Positions 1 through 7,386 of a DNA stretch of 10,206 bases are shown in pieces. The stretch spans positions 1 to 10,206 of the forward strand of contig RFJX01000072.1 in assembly GCA_003694425.1 (NCBI GenBank), given 5' to 3'. This DNA is from Gammaproteobacteria bacterium (GTDB taxonomy: Bacteria; Pseudomonadota; Gammaproteobacteria; J113). The translations under genes were made by a program, and so were the position numbers. Under the pieces are notes generated by a model. It did not search any database. It saw nothing but the letters and a program-made list of their open reading frames with translations, and was not told the origin of the DNA. Numbering within the stretch: position 1 is the stretch's first letter; every line of letters starts with the position of its first letter.

Positions 1-49
1 CCTTCTTCAGGAACCGCCGGGTCTCGATGTTCAGGGTCTCTTCGTTCAT
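1..49 (-). CDS. DUF6494 family protein, N-terminal fragment (cut by window edge)
   Basis: Only the first 16 codons are inside the window, reading MNEETLNIETRRFLKK on the minus strand. This resembles the start of the short DUF6494 proteins, which as I recall begin MNE..-N-...-R-FLKK-VG. Their function is unknown. I chose the ATG at 49 because AGGTGG lies about five bases upstream. An in-frame ATG at 79 would add ten residues (MTRDQQQVAE), but its GGAGG directly abuts the start codon, and the candidate -10 at 91-96 would leave almost no leader. The gene follows the PEP synthase gene on the same strand after a 130-base gap and probably has its own promoter. The family call rests on very few residues. 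Confidence 0.6.
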   Translation of the reverse strand, partial: MNEETLNIETRRFLKK

Positions 50-90
50 TTCCGCCACCTGCTGCTGATCTCGGGTCATCCTCCCTGGCA

Positions 91-96
91 AGTATA
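91..96 (-). promoter_or_regulatory. Candidate -10 element for the DUF6494 gene
   Basis: On the minus strand the hexamer TATACT (5 of 6 matches to TATAAT) lies 42 bases upstream of the ATG at 49. The surrounding bases are AT-richer than the rest of this GC-rich gap. No good -35 hexamer is seen at 16-18 bases; the best is GTGAGC. The element is therefore tentative. It would give a transcript starting near 84, just upstream of the alternative ATG at 79, which favours translation from 49. Confidence 0.35.
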
Positions 97-119
97 GTGA
101 AGTTTGCTCCGGCGGCTCA

Positions 120-143
120 CCGGGATGGCGCCCGGCATCGGGC
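120..143 (-). terminator. Overlapping GC hairpins after the PEP synthase gene (weak terminator candidate)
   Basis: Two mutually exclusive stems lie 37-60 bases past the PEP synthase stop. One is CCGGG/CCCGG at 120-124 and 131-135 with a 6-base loop. The other is GCCCG/CGGGC at 130-134 and 139-143 with a 4-base loop. Neither is followed by a T-run on the minus strand, so intrinsic termination is uncertain. The rest of the gap (50-179) holds the -10 candidate and nothing else I recognise. Confidence 0.25.
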
Positions 144-179
144 GGAGAGTGGGTTCGACCGTGCTGCCGGCCCGTCGGA

Positions 180-2549
180 TCACTCCTGACCTTCGCCGGC
201 GAGGTAGAGCCAGGTATCGATCACGGTATCCGGATTCAGGGAGATCGATTCGATGCCCTCCTCCATCAGCCAGCTGGCGAAGTCGGGGTAGTCCGAGGGC
301 GCCTGACCGCAGATCCCGATGTACCTGCCGCGCTGCCGGCAGGCCTGGATGGCCATGTGGATCAGGGCCTTGACCGCAGGGGCGCGCTCGTCGAAACGGT
401 GTGCCACCAGGGCCGAATCGCGGTCCAGTCCGAGGGTGAGCTGGGTCAGGTCGTTGGAGCCGATGGAGAAGCCGTCGAAGTGCTCCAGGAAGGCCTCCGC
501 CTCCAGCGGATTGGAGGGGATCTCGCACATCATGATTAGCCTGAGCCCCTCGCGCCCGCGCTCCAGGCCGTTCTCCTTCAGCACCCCTATCACCTCCTCG
601 GCCTCGGCCGGGGTGCGGACAAAGGGGATCATCACCTCGACATTGGTCAGCCCCATCTCCTCCCGGACCTTGCGCACCGCCCTGCACTCCAGGGCGAAGC
701 AGTCGCGGAAGGCCTCGGACACGTAACGCGAGGCGCCGCGGAATCCGATCATGGGGTTCTCCTCCTCCGGCTCGTAGCGATCGCCGCCCAGCAGGTTGCG
801 GTATTCGTTCGACTTGAAATCGGACAGGCGCACGATCACCGGCTTCGGGGCGAAGGCCGCGCCCAGCATGGCGATGCCCTCCGCCAGCCGCTCGACGTAG
901 AACTCGACCGGGCCGGGATAGCCGGCGATGCGACGGTCGATCTCCGCCTTCAGCCCGGCCGGCTGGCGCTCGTACTCGAGCAGGGCCCTGGGGTGGATGC
1001 CGATCATGTTGTTGATGACGAATTCGAGCCGCGCCAGGCCGACCCCGTGGGCGGGGAGGGCGGAGAAGTGGAAGGCGCGGCCGGGATTGCCGACATTCAT
1101 CATGATCTTCACCGGCAGCACGGGCAGCTCCTCGGTGCTGAGGCGCCGGCACTCGTAATCCAGCAGCCCCTCGTAGACATATCCCGTCTCGCCTTCGGCG
1201 CAGGAGACGGTCACCTCCTGACCCTCGCCGATCGCCTCGGTGGCGTCGCCGGTACCGACCACCGCCGGGATCCCCAGTTCGCGGGCGACGATGGCGGCGT
1301 GGCAGGTGCGCCCACCGCGGTTGGTGACGATGGCGGCGGCCCGCTTCATCACCGGCTCCCAGTCGGGATCGGTCATGTCGGTCACCAGCACCTCCCCCTC
1401 GGCGAGACGCTCCATGTCGGCGGAGCTGGCGATCAGCCGGGCCTTGCCGGCACCGATCCGGTTGCCGATGCTGCGCCCCTTCGTCAGCACCTTCCCCCGC
1501 TCCTTCAGGTGGTAGCGCTCGACCACGTTGCCCTTGCGGCTCTCCACCGTCTCCGGGCGGGCCTGGAGGATGTAGATCTGTCCGTCGAGCCCGTCCTTGG
1601 CCCACTCGACATCCATCGGCCGTCCGTAGTGGCGTTCGATGGCCAGGGCATGACGGCCCAGCTCCTCGACCTCCGCATCCGAGAGGCAGAAGCGCATCCG
1701 TTCGGCCTCCGGCACCTCCTCGGTCCGCACCGGGTTGTCCGGGCCGTCGCCCAGGACCATGCGGATCGCCTTGGCGCCGAGGTGGCGCTGCAGCACCGCC
1801 GGCCGTCCGGCGTCGAGATTGGGCTTGTAGAGATAGAACTCGTCGGGATTGACCGCCCCCTGCACCACCATCTCGCCCAGTCCCCAGGAGGCGGTGACGA
1901 AGACGACATCGCGGAAGCCCGATTCGGTGTCGAGGGTGAACAGGACCCCGCTGGCGGCCAGGTCGCTGCGGACCATGCGCTGGATCCCGGCCGAGAGCGC
2001 CACCGCCAGCTGGTCGAAGCCGTGGTGGGCGCGGTAGGAGATGGCCCGGTCGTTGTAGAGCGAGGCGTAGACCTCGTGCACCGCCCGCACCACCGCCTCC
2101 TCGCCGCGGATATTGAGGAAGGTCTCCTGCTGCCCGGCGAAGGAGGCCTCGGGCAGGTCCTCGGCGGTGGCGGAGGAGCGCACCGCCACCGCCGGCTCCG
2201 GATCGGCATCGCTGCCAAGCCGGCGGTAGTTCTCCCGGATGCCGGCATCGAGCGCGGGAGGGAGCGGGGCCTCGAGGATCCAGCCGCGGACCTCGGCCCC
2301 GGCCCGCTGCAGCACCCCGACGTCGCTCACATCCAGCCCCTCGAGGCGTTCGGCGATGCGACGGTCCAGGCCGTTCACACGGAGGAACTCGCGGTATGCG
2401 GCGGCGGTGGTGGCAAATCCCCCCGGAACCCGCACGCCCGCCCCGGAGAGGTTGGTGATCATCTCACCGAGGGAGGCGTTCTTGCCCCCCACCCGGGCGA
2501 CGTCGCCCATGCCGAGGTGGTCGAACCAGATGATGTATTCTTCTGTCAT
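180..2549 (-). CDS. ppsA: Phosphoenolpyruvate synthase (pyruvate, water dikinase)
   Basis: A 789-residue cytoplasmic enzyme (E. coli PpsA has 792) that converts pyruvate, ATP and water to PEP, AMP and phosphate, the entry step of gluconeogenesis from pyruvate. The order is: N-terminal ATP-binding domain with [10 protein letters not shown] at about 21-30 (Lys23); swivelling phosphohistidine domain with [11 protein letters not shown] (catalytic His417); C-terminal PEP/pyruvate barrel ending with [13 protein letters not shown], where Cys747 matches the catalytic Cys of the family. Thr415, two residues before His417, is in the position that the DUF299 regulator phosphorylates in E. coli. The start at 2549 (MTEEYIIW) is set by the family N-terminus and a GGGAG seven bases upstream. 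The frame stays open to 2678, but that extension reads antisense into the regulator gene and is not family-like. It is divergent from ppsR with 40 bp between starts. Confidence 0.97.
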   Translation of the reverse strand: MTEEYIIWFDHLGMGDVARVGGKNASLGEMITNLSGAGVRVPGGFATTAAAYREFLRVNGLDRRIAERLEGLDVSDVGVLQRAGAEVRGWILEAPLPPALDAGIRENYRRLGSDADPEPAVAVRSSATAEDLPEASFAGQQETFLNIRGEEAVVRAVHEVYASLYNDRAISYRAHHGFDQLAVALSAGIQRMVRSDLAASGVLFTLDTESGFRDVVFVTASWGLGEMVVQGAVNPDEFYLYKPNLDAGRPAVLQRHLGAKAIRMVLGDGPDNPVRTEEVPEAERMRFCLSDAEVEELGRHALAIERHYGRPMDVEWAKDGLDGQIYILQARPETVESRKGNVVERYHLKERGKVLTKGRSIGNRIGAGKARLIASSADMERLAEGEVLVTDMTDPDWEPVMKRAAAIVTNRGGRTCHAAIVARELGIPAVVGTGDATEAIGEGQEVTVSCAEGETGYVYEGLLDYECRRLSTEELPVLPVKIMMNVGNPGRAFHFSALPAHGVGLARLEFVINNMIGIHPRALLEYERQPAGLKAEIDRRIAGYPGPVEFYVERLAEGIAMLGAAFAPKPVIVRLSDFKSNEYRNLLGGDRYEPEEENPMIGFRGASRYVSEAFRDCFALECRAVRKVREEMGLTNVEVMIPFVRTPAEAEEVIGVLKENGLERGREGLRLIMMCEIPSNPLEAEAFLEHFDGFSIGSNDLTQLTLGLDRDSALVAHRFDERAPAVKALIHMAIQACRQRGRYIGICGQAPSDYPDFASWLMEEGIESISLNPDTVIDTWLYLAGEGQE

Positions 2550-2589
2550 GGAGCATCTCCCGCTGACCAGGCCGTAAGGAGCCGCAATT
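2550..2589. promoter_or_regulatory. 40-bp divergent control region between ppsA and ppsR
   Basis: This gap holds both ribosome sites: GGGAG for ppsA on the minus strand, and TAAGGAG eight bases before the ppsR ATG on the plus strand. It is too short to hold two sigma-70 promoters. A candidate ppsA -10 (CATAAT, minus strand, 2592 to 2587) covers the ppsR start codon. A weaker candidate ppsR -10 (TATTCT, plus strand, 2536-2541) lies inside ppsA codons 3-5. Neither has a convincing -35. If both were real, the two 5' leaders would be complementary over roughly 30 bases. Confidence 0.35.
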
Positions 2590-3402
2590 ATGCCACGCAG
2601 CGTCTTCTTCGTTTCCGACAGCACCGGCATCACCATCGAGAACCTGGGACGGGCGCTGCTGGCCCAGTTCGGTGACACCGGCTTCCATCACCAGACCTAT
2701 GTCTTCATCGACTCCCCGGCCAAGGTCGACACGGTGATCGCCGCGATCGACTATGCCGCGGAGCGGGACGGAGAACGCCCCCTGGTCTTCTCGACCCAGG
2801 CCGATCCGGCGCTGCGCCGGCGGCTGGCCGGCTGCCGCGGCCTGCTGCTCGATCCCTTCGATGCCTTCACCGGCCTCCTGGCCGAGGAACTCGGCAAGGA
2901 GCCGCAGAGCCGCCGGGGCCATCTGCACGGCATCTTCGATCGCAACCGCTACGACTCCCGCATGGCGGCAGTCGAATTCACCCTGCGCCACGACGACGGT
3001 GCGCTCCCCGGGCGCTACAGCGAGGCCGAGCTGATCCTGGTCGGCCCCTCACGCACCGGCAAGACACCGACCAGCCTCTACCTGGCGATCCAGTACGGCA
3101 TCCGGGTCGCCAACTATCCCCTGCTCGACGAGGAGCTGGAATCGCTCAGGCTGCCGCCGGCACTGCTCGCCTGCCGGGACCGGCTCTACGGCCTGGTGGT
3201 CGACCCGGAGCGGCTGCAGGAGATCCGCTCAGCCCGGCGGCCGGGAGACCGCGACTACGCCTCCCCCGCCCGCTGCCGGCACGAGGTGGAGGCGGCCATC
3301 GCCCTGTTCCGCCGCAACGCCATCCCCTGGCTGAACGCCACCAGCATGTCGGTGGAGGAGATCGCCGCCCACATCATCTCCGATCTGGGCCTGCACCGCT
3401 GA
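2590..3402 (+). CDS. ppsR: PEP synthase regulatory protein (DUF299 bifunctional kinase/phosphorylase)
   Basis: A 270-residue cytoplasmic protein, the usual family length. Members phosphorylate PEP synthase on a Thr next to the catalytic His using ADP, which inactivates it, and reactivate it by phosphate-dependent removal. In the sequence, the family start [15 protein letters not shown] is followed by [18 protein letters not shown] at about 117-134 and the P-loop GPSRTGKTP at 152-160, and then [11 protein letters not shown] and [12 protein letters not shown] in the C-terminal third. A clear TAAGGAG eight bases upstream fixes the start. The target enzyme is the adjacent divergent gene, and it keeps the target Thr-Cys-His. 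The gene ends 79 bases before the convergent peptidase gene. Confidence 0.96.
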   Translation: MPRSVFFVSDSTGITIENLGRALLAQFGDTGFHHQTYVFIDSPAKVDTVIAAIDYAAERDGERPLVFSTQADPALRRRLAGCRGLLLDPFDAFTGLLAEELGKEPQSRRGHLHGIFDRNRYDSRMAAVEFTLRHDDGALPGRYSEAELILVGPSRTGKTPTSLYLAIQYGIRVANYPLLDEELESLRLPPALLACRDRLYGLVVDPERLQEIRSARRPGDRDYASPARCRHEVEAAIALFRRNAIPWLNATSMSVEEIAAHIISDLGLHR

Positions 3403-3427
3403 GCAGGAGGGATCGACGGATCCGGAA

Positions 3428-3473
3428 CCGGCCCGGGGCCGGCAGGGAAGCGGGATCGGCCGGATTCACCGGC
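3428..3473. terminator. Inverted repeats between convergent ppsR and mepK-like genes
   Basis: The 79-base convergent gap holds a GC palindrome at 3428-3442 (7-bp arms CCGGCCC/GGGCCGG, one-base centre) and a second stem at 3459-3473 (GCCGG-ATTCA-CCGGC). Both could act as terminators on either strand, but there is no T-run on either side. The placement between converging genes is the main support. Confidence 0.3.
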
Positions 3474-3481
3474 GGGGAGGT

Positions 3482-4042
3482 TCAGCTCCCCCAGGTCCGG
3501 ACCCGGCCGGTATCCAGGTGGACGAAGCGCGAGCGGCTGTAGCAGCCCACGCCTCCGCAGCGCAGGCTCAGCCCGGCCCGGTAGAGGGTACGGGTGGGGA
3601 TCCCCTCGAGGCGCACGTCGATGGCCTTCCCCTCCATGTGCAGGCTGCGTCTGGCCACGCCCTTGCTGCGCCTGCGCAGGCGATCGTTGGTGGCCGGCGA
3701 ACGGTAGCCGGAGATCACCTGCCAGGGCCGCGCTCCGGTCTCCAGCAGCCGGTCCAGCGACCAGAGGATGTCGAACAGCCCCCGGTCCACGGGATGGACC
3801 TCGCCGGTGCGGAAGTCGCGGAGGAAACGCGCCGCCTCGGCGAGGGCGTCGGGAAGGTAGCCGTGGCCGTCGTGGTACTCTAGCGTCAGCCGCTCGGCGG
3901 TGTGGGTGTGGTGGAAGCGCAGCAGGCGCGGCTCCCTGGCGGCGGCCAGCGCGCCCGGCACCGCGCCGAGAAACAGCAGTGAACCCATGCCGGCGAGCAG
4001 ACCACGCCGGCCGCTGCAGAAAGAACCCTTCGATCCGGACAT
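3482..4042 (-). CDS. mepK: MepK-like murein endopeptidase (YcbK/DUF882 family, Tat-exported)
   Basis: A 186-residue protein (E. coli MepK/YcbK is 182) of the DUF882/peptidase M15-like family. MepK is a zinc endopeptidase that cuts peptidoglycan cross-links, including 3-3 links made by L,D-transpeptidases. The N-terminus looks like a Tat signal: twin Arg at 12-13 (SGRRGLLAGMG), a hydrophobic stretch, and AxA-type cleavage around 31-34. The mature part carries VISGYRSPATND (109-120), HMEGKAIDVRL (His135, Asp142) and FVHLDTG (His175), the expected metal-binding His/Asp/His set. The start at 4042 gives the normal spacing before the Arg pair and has GGGAGGG about 10 bases upstream; a longer frame to 4201 would lengthen the leader implausibly. 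It shares CATG with the divergent L,D-transpeptidase start. Confidence 0.88.
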   Translation of the reverse strand: MSGSKGSFCSGRRGLLAGMGSLLFLGAVPGALAAAREPRLLRFHHTHTAERLTLEYHDGHGYLPDALAEAARFLRDFRTGEVHPVDRGLFDILWSLDRLLETGARPWQVISGYRSPATNDRLRRRSKGVARRSLHMEGKAIDVRLEGIPTRTLYRAGLSLRCGGVGCYSRSRFVHLDTGRVRTWGS

Positions 4043-5723
4043 GAGACGCCCGTCCCTCCCCTTCGTGGTATCGCTGTGCACGGTTCTGGTGATGGCCGCG
4101 GCCACGCTGGCGGCACCCTCTGCCGCCGCCGCGGACCTCGCCGGGCTGCTGCGGGAACGCCTGGAGCAGCCGGCTCCCCTGCAGGCCCATGACGAACCCA
4201 TTATAGAACATACCCTGTTGCGCCACCTCTACCGGCGCAACGACTACCGTCCGCTGTGGACCGGCACCCGGGGCATCACCGCCCTGCGGCAGTGGATCGA
4301 CCGGTCCATGGAGGAAGGACTGAACCCGGACGACTACCACCGTGCGGCGCTGCGGGTGCTGCTCGACGGCGGCCCCGTGGAAGGCCCGGACGCGGTCGAT
4401 CTGGAGCTGCTGCTGAGCGATGCGATGCTGCTGCTCGGGGTCCATCTCGGTACCGGGAAGGTGGATGCCGCGCGTCTGTTCAGGGAATGGAACTACCTGC
4501 CCGACGCCGACCGGGCGCCCACCTCCACGGAGGTGCTGGAGAGCCTGCGCGCGGGCCGCATCGGCGAACTGCTGGCGGCCCGCGTGCCCGACGGTCCGAT
4601 CTACCGCACCCTGCGCGCGGCGCTCGCCCGCTACCGCGCGATCCGGGACCGGGGAGGCTGGCCCCTGTTGCCCGCCGGTCCCGCCCTGCATCCCGGCGAT
4701 TGCTCGCCACGCGTGGCGCTGCTGCGCGAGCGGCTGGCCCGGGAGAGCGGCGACGCCTCCCTGGAGGGCGGTGACGCGGCCTGTTTCGATGCCGTCCTGG
4801 AACAGGCCGTGCGCCACTTCCAGCGGCTGCATCTGCTGGAGGAGGACGGCGTGGTCGGCCGCAAGACGCTGGCCGAGCTGAACGTCCCGGTACACGAGCG
4901 CATCGACCAGCTCCGCGTCAACCTGGAGCGCATCCGCTGGCTCCACCACGGCCTGCCGGAGGATTTCTACGCCGCCGACCTGGCCGGTTTCCGGCTCTAT
5001 CACCGGCAGGGGTGGTCCAGCCCGATCGTGGTCGGCAAGGCCTATCACCAGACGCCCGCGTTCCACGACCTCATCGAGATCGTCGAGATCAACCCGACCT
5101 GGACGGTCCCGCGCAGCATCACCGTCAGGGAGATCCTCCCCGAACTGTTGCGGGACCCGCCCGGCTACCTGCGGCGCAAGGATATGGAACTGCTCACGAT
5201 GCGGGGCGAGCCGGTCGATCCGGCGACGGTGGACTGGTCCGCGCTGGGGCCGCTCAACTTCCCCTACGTGCTGCGCCAGCGGCCGGGTCCGGACAATGCC
5301 CTCGGGCGCATCAAGTTCCTGTTCCCCAACCCCTACTCCGTCTATCTCCACGACACCCCCGCGCGTGAGCTGTTCCGTCACCCGCGCCGGGCCTTCAGCC
5401 ACGGGTGCATCCGGGTGGCAAAGGCCGTCGAGCTGGGTGAGCGGCTGCTGCGCGGCAATGGGCCGCAATGGACCGCAGCCTACATCCGGGAACTGATCGA
5501 TGCGGGGGAGACGGTGCGGGTGAGGCTGGCGCAGCCGGTCCCGATCCTCATCGTCTATCTGACCGCGATGCCCGATCTCATCGGCGGCACGGATGCCATC
5601 CAGTTCCGCGAGGACATCTACCGCCGCGATCCGCGCGTGCTGGCGGAGCTGGACGCGCCGCCCCGCGAACGCGGTGCGGCGCTGCTGGAGGAGTACCGCC
5701 GCCAGCGCGGCACCGAATGGTGA
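4041..5723 (+). CDS. ldtD: LdtD-like L,D-transpeptidase (YcbB/YkuD family), periplasmic
   Basis: A 560-residue exported enzyme of the LdtD (YcbB) type, expected to form 3-3 cross-links between meso-diaminopimelate residues of peptidoglycan. In order: Sec signal peptide at about 1-31 (MRRP, hydrophobic core, AAPSAAAA); N-terminal helical region with NDYRPLW at 67-73 and GLNPDDYH at 93-100; peptidoglycan-binding domain at about 220-285 (AVRHFQ, DGVVGRKTLAEL); YkuD catalytic domain at about 310-505. Catalytic residues are in YLHDTP (His437) and FSHGCIRV (His454, Cys456). NPTWTVPRSI and LGRIKFLFPN are typical of the family. The segment between GF (316-317) and VVGK looks four to five residues shorter than I expect. 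The start is chosen from the signal peptide; no clear Shine-Dalgarno precedes it. A separate promoter must lie inside the divergent peptidase gene. Confidence 0.93.
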   Translation: MRRPSLPFVVSLCTVLVMAAATLAAPSAAAADLAGLLRERLEQPAPLQAHDEPIIEHTLLRHLYRRNDYRPLWTGTRGITALRQWIDRSMEEGLNPDDYHRAALRVLLDGGPVEGPDAVDLELLLSDAMLLLGVHLGTGKVDAARLFREWNYLPDADRAPTSTEVLESLRAGRIGELLAARVPDGPIYRTLRAALARYRAIRDRGGWPLLPAGPALHPGDCSPRVALLRERLARESGDASLEGGDAACFDAVLEQAVRHFQRLHLLEEDGVVGRKTLAELNVPVHERIDQLRVNLERIRWLHHGLPEDFYAADLAGFRLYHRQGWSSPIVVGKAYHQTPAFHDLIEIVEINPTWTVPRSITVREILPELLRDPPGYLRRKDMELLTMRGEPVDPATVDWSALGPLNFPYVLRQRPGPDNALGRIKFLFPNPYSVYLHDTPARELFRHPRRAFSHGCIRVAKAVELGERLLRGNGPQWTAAYIRELIDAGETVRVRLAQPVPILIVYLTAMPDLIGGTDAIQFREDIYRRDPRVLAELDAPPRERGAALLEEYRRQRGTEW

Positions 5724-5744
5724 GCGCGCCGCGCCGGTGGCGGC

Positions 5745-7235
5745 TCATGCGGGACCTTCGTTCCACGGCCCGACCCGTAGCACCAGCGCCCCCTCGAAGC
5801 CGGGCCGGCTGCGCTGACTCACCGGGATGCGGAACCGGCGCGTCCCGTCCGGGAGGGTCTGGGCCTCGATGGACCGGGTGGCCCGGTTGGGGGTGCGCGA
5901 ATCGAGCCCCCAGCGCAGCCGCCCGGGCCGGTCTGGGTCCAGCTCGAGGTTGAACTTCTCCCGCAACAGGTGGCCGCCGGCGTAGTACTCGCGGCGAAAG
6001 AGCCGCCCCTCCACCTCGTATTCCGGGACCAGGATGCGCAGGTCGAGGCAGAAGCCCAGACTGCGGGTGCCCGCCACCCGCGCCCAGCGGGCCGGATAGA
6101 GCGAGAACAGCCGCACCGGCCGCCCCTCCTTCACCCAGCGGTCGTAGGGGCGGAAGATGGCAGATTGCTCGGCCACGGTGCGCCGGTGCAGGTCCCAGGG
6201 ATGGCCCCGCACCGAGACCACCACCTCCACATGATAGGAGGCGCGGATCCGCGCGCCCTCCTCCTTCGCCCGCCGTACCGCCGGCGGCAGGGTGATCGCC
6301 CCGGCCTCGAGATCCCCCTCCACCCGCAGATCGCCGAAGAGGAAGCGGGTGAGGTTCTGGTAGCCCTCCTCGGAATTGACCAGGCCGAAGTGGCCGGAGT
6401 GGGCCCGGTGGACCATCGCCCGCGGCGCGCCCTCCACATAGGCGTTGCGGATCCGCACCAGCCCGTCGCTCATCGGGCCCACCGCCAGCGCGGCCAGACC
6501 CTTCACCACTTCGTAGTCGCGCGAGTCGGTGCCGATGAGGCAGAAGAAGCGCTTCGGGGGAAAGCGCCCGCCGAGGGAGTTGACCGGTTCCCCTGCGTCC
6601 AGCCCCAGGTATTCGCGCATCCGCTCGACATTGAAGTTGTCGGCGTTGTTCCAGCCGAACAGCCGCGGGATGTTGCCGATCAGGCGCAGGTCGATACCCC
6701 GGTGCGGGGTGCCGTAGGTGAAGACCTTGTCGACCCGGACCGGGTCGTCGAACTCGTCGATGTACTTCTGCAGGTAGCTGCGGGCGATCAGCCCGCCCAT
6801 GGAGTGGGCCACCAGATGGACCCGGAAACGGGCGCGGGCCCGGGGGTCGTCTCCGGCAACCCGGTCCCGGACCTTCTGCAGGAACTCGCCCAGCCCCAGC
6901 GCGTAGGTTTCCATCTCCGGACGCTCGCCGCTGCCGAGCTGCTCCGAGACCTGCTCGTAGTAGCGGTAGATCCAGACACTGCGCGCCGGGGCCACCTCCC
7001 CGGGACCGAACTCCGCGCCGCCGCGGAAGGCGTCCATATAGCCGTGCTCCTTCATCAGCCGGATCAGGGGCGATTCGAAGATGTGCCTGTCGATCTCCCC
7101 GGTCCAGCGCTGGCGCAGCTTGGTCGAACCGATGTTGAATCCCATGTAGGGATCGGCCACCGTATCCTCGACCTCGGCCTGGGTACCGGCGTAACCGCGG
7201 ATATAGACGATGGGGTGACAGGGGCTGGCGCTCAT
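5745..7235 (-). CDS. Alpha/beta-hydrolase, lipase/esterase type, with C-terminal beta-rich region
   Basis: A 496-residue protein with no signal peptide or membrane segment, so probably cytoplasmic. The N-terminal half is an alpha/beta-hydrolase: first strand VYIRGYAGT (10-18), nucleophile elbow LVAHSMGG (Ser145), YGTPHRG (174-180), SDGLV (Asp257, candidate acid) and HSGHFGL (His282, candidate base). The triad is inferred from motif order. From about 300 to the end the sequence is strand-rich, with many alternating hydrophobic residues, and I do not recognise the domain. The AHSMGG elbow and TPHRG recall PGAP1/DUF676-type lipases, but the substrate cannot be told. GGAGG six bases upstream of the ATG fixes the start. 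It converges on the L,D-transpeptidase gene (21 bases between stops) and lies downstream of the EF-hand gene, separated by a hairpin terminator. Confidence 0.85.
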   Translation of the reverse strand: MSASPCHPIVYIRGYAGTQAEVEDTVADPYMGFNIGSTKLRQRWTGEIDRHIFESPLIRLMKEHGYMDAFRGGAEFGPGEVAPARSVWIYRYYEQVSEQLGSGERPEMETYALGLGEFLQKVRDRVAGDDPRARARFRVHLVAHSMGGLIARSYLQKYIDEFDDPVRVDKVFTYGTPHRGIDLRLIGNIPRLFGWNNADNFNVERMREYLGLDAGEPVNSLGGRFPPKRFFCLIGTDSRDYEVVKGLAALAVGPMSDGLVRIRNAYVEGAPRAMVHRAHSGHFGLVNSEEGYQNLTRFLFGDLRVEGDLEAGAITLPPAVRRAKEEGARIRASYHVEVVVSVRGHPWDLHRRTVAEQSAIFRPYDRWVKEGRPVRLFSLYPARWARVAGTRSLGFCLDLRILVPEYEVEGRLFRREYYAGGHLLREKFNLELDPDRPGRLRWGLDSRTPNRATRSIEAQTLPDGTRRFRIPVSQRSRPGFEGALVLRVGPWNEGPA

Positions 7236-7342
7236 CGGTCTCCTCCCTGAATGGTGCCCCGGGGCTTCATGAAGACCATAGACCAGGAAGTCCCCGGGGG
7301 CCAGTCATGGCGACTCATCCGGGTGTGCGCGGAGACCGGAAA
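7236..7342 (-). promoter_or_regulatory. Leader of the hydrolase gene with two abutting palindromes
   Basis: This leader has GGAGG just before the hydrolase ATG, and two 10-bp perfect palindromes side by side, GCCCCGGGGC at 7256-7265 and CTTCATGAAG at 7265-7274. The second is AT-rich for this DNA and sits about 30 bases from the start codon, a typical operator position. A poor -10 (TATGGT) can be read just upstream of it on the minus strand. I identify no regulator. No gene is seen here. Confidence 0.25.
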
Positions 7343-7367
7343 GCGGCCGGGTGCCGTACCCGGCCGC
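7343..7367 (-). terminator. Strong hairpin terminator after the EF-hand gene
   Basis: A perfect 10-bp stem, GCGGCCGGGT at 7343-7352 paired with ACCCGGCCGC at 7358-7367, encloses a 5-base loop. It lies 20 bases past the EF-hand stop codon. On the minus strand the stem is followed by TTTCC, a short T-run, so it reads best as a terminator for that gene. It separates the repeat-protein gene from the hydrolase gene. Confidence 0.68.
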
Positions 7368-7386
7368 CCCGAGCCTGGAAGGGGGA

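Noticed and set aside
76..1605. Second minus-strand frame inside ppsA, running past its stop
   Set aside because: Arg/Gly-rich shifted-frame shadow of ppsA; no frameshift is needed because the true frame is intact to its stop.
2615..2640. Possible Cra-like half site (GAAAC) in the ppsA -35 area
   Set aside because: It matches only the core of the consensus and lies in the conserved first codons of ppsR (FFVSDST), which explain it.
993..2675. Long open frame on the plus strand (560 codons) antisense to ppsA
   Set aside because: It is a shadow of a well-conserved ppsA in GC-rich DNA; the translation is compositionally odd (His/Gly/Val-rich) and has no recognisable domain.
3255..5468. Long minus-strand open frame (737 codons) antisense to the L,D-transpeptidase
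   Set aside because: The plus strand here carries intact LdtD motifs and a signal peptide; the minus frame is low-complexity Gln/Arg/Gly-rich.
5970..7250. Plus-strand open frame (426 codons) antisense to the hydrolase
   Set aside because: The minus strand carries the Ser-His-Asp hydrolase motifs and a strong ribosome site.
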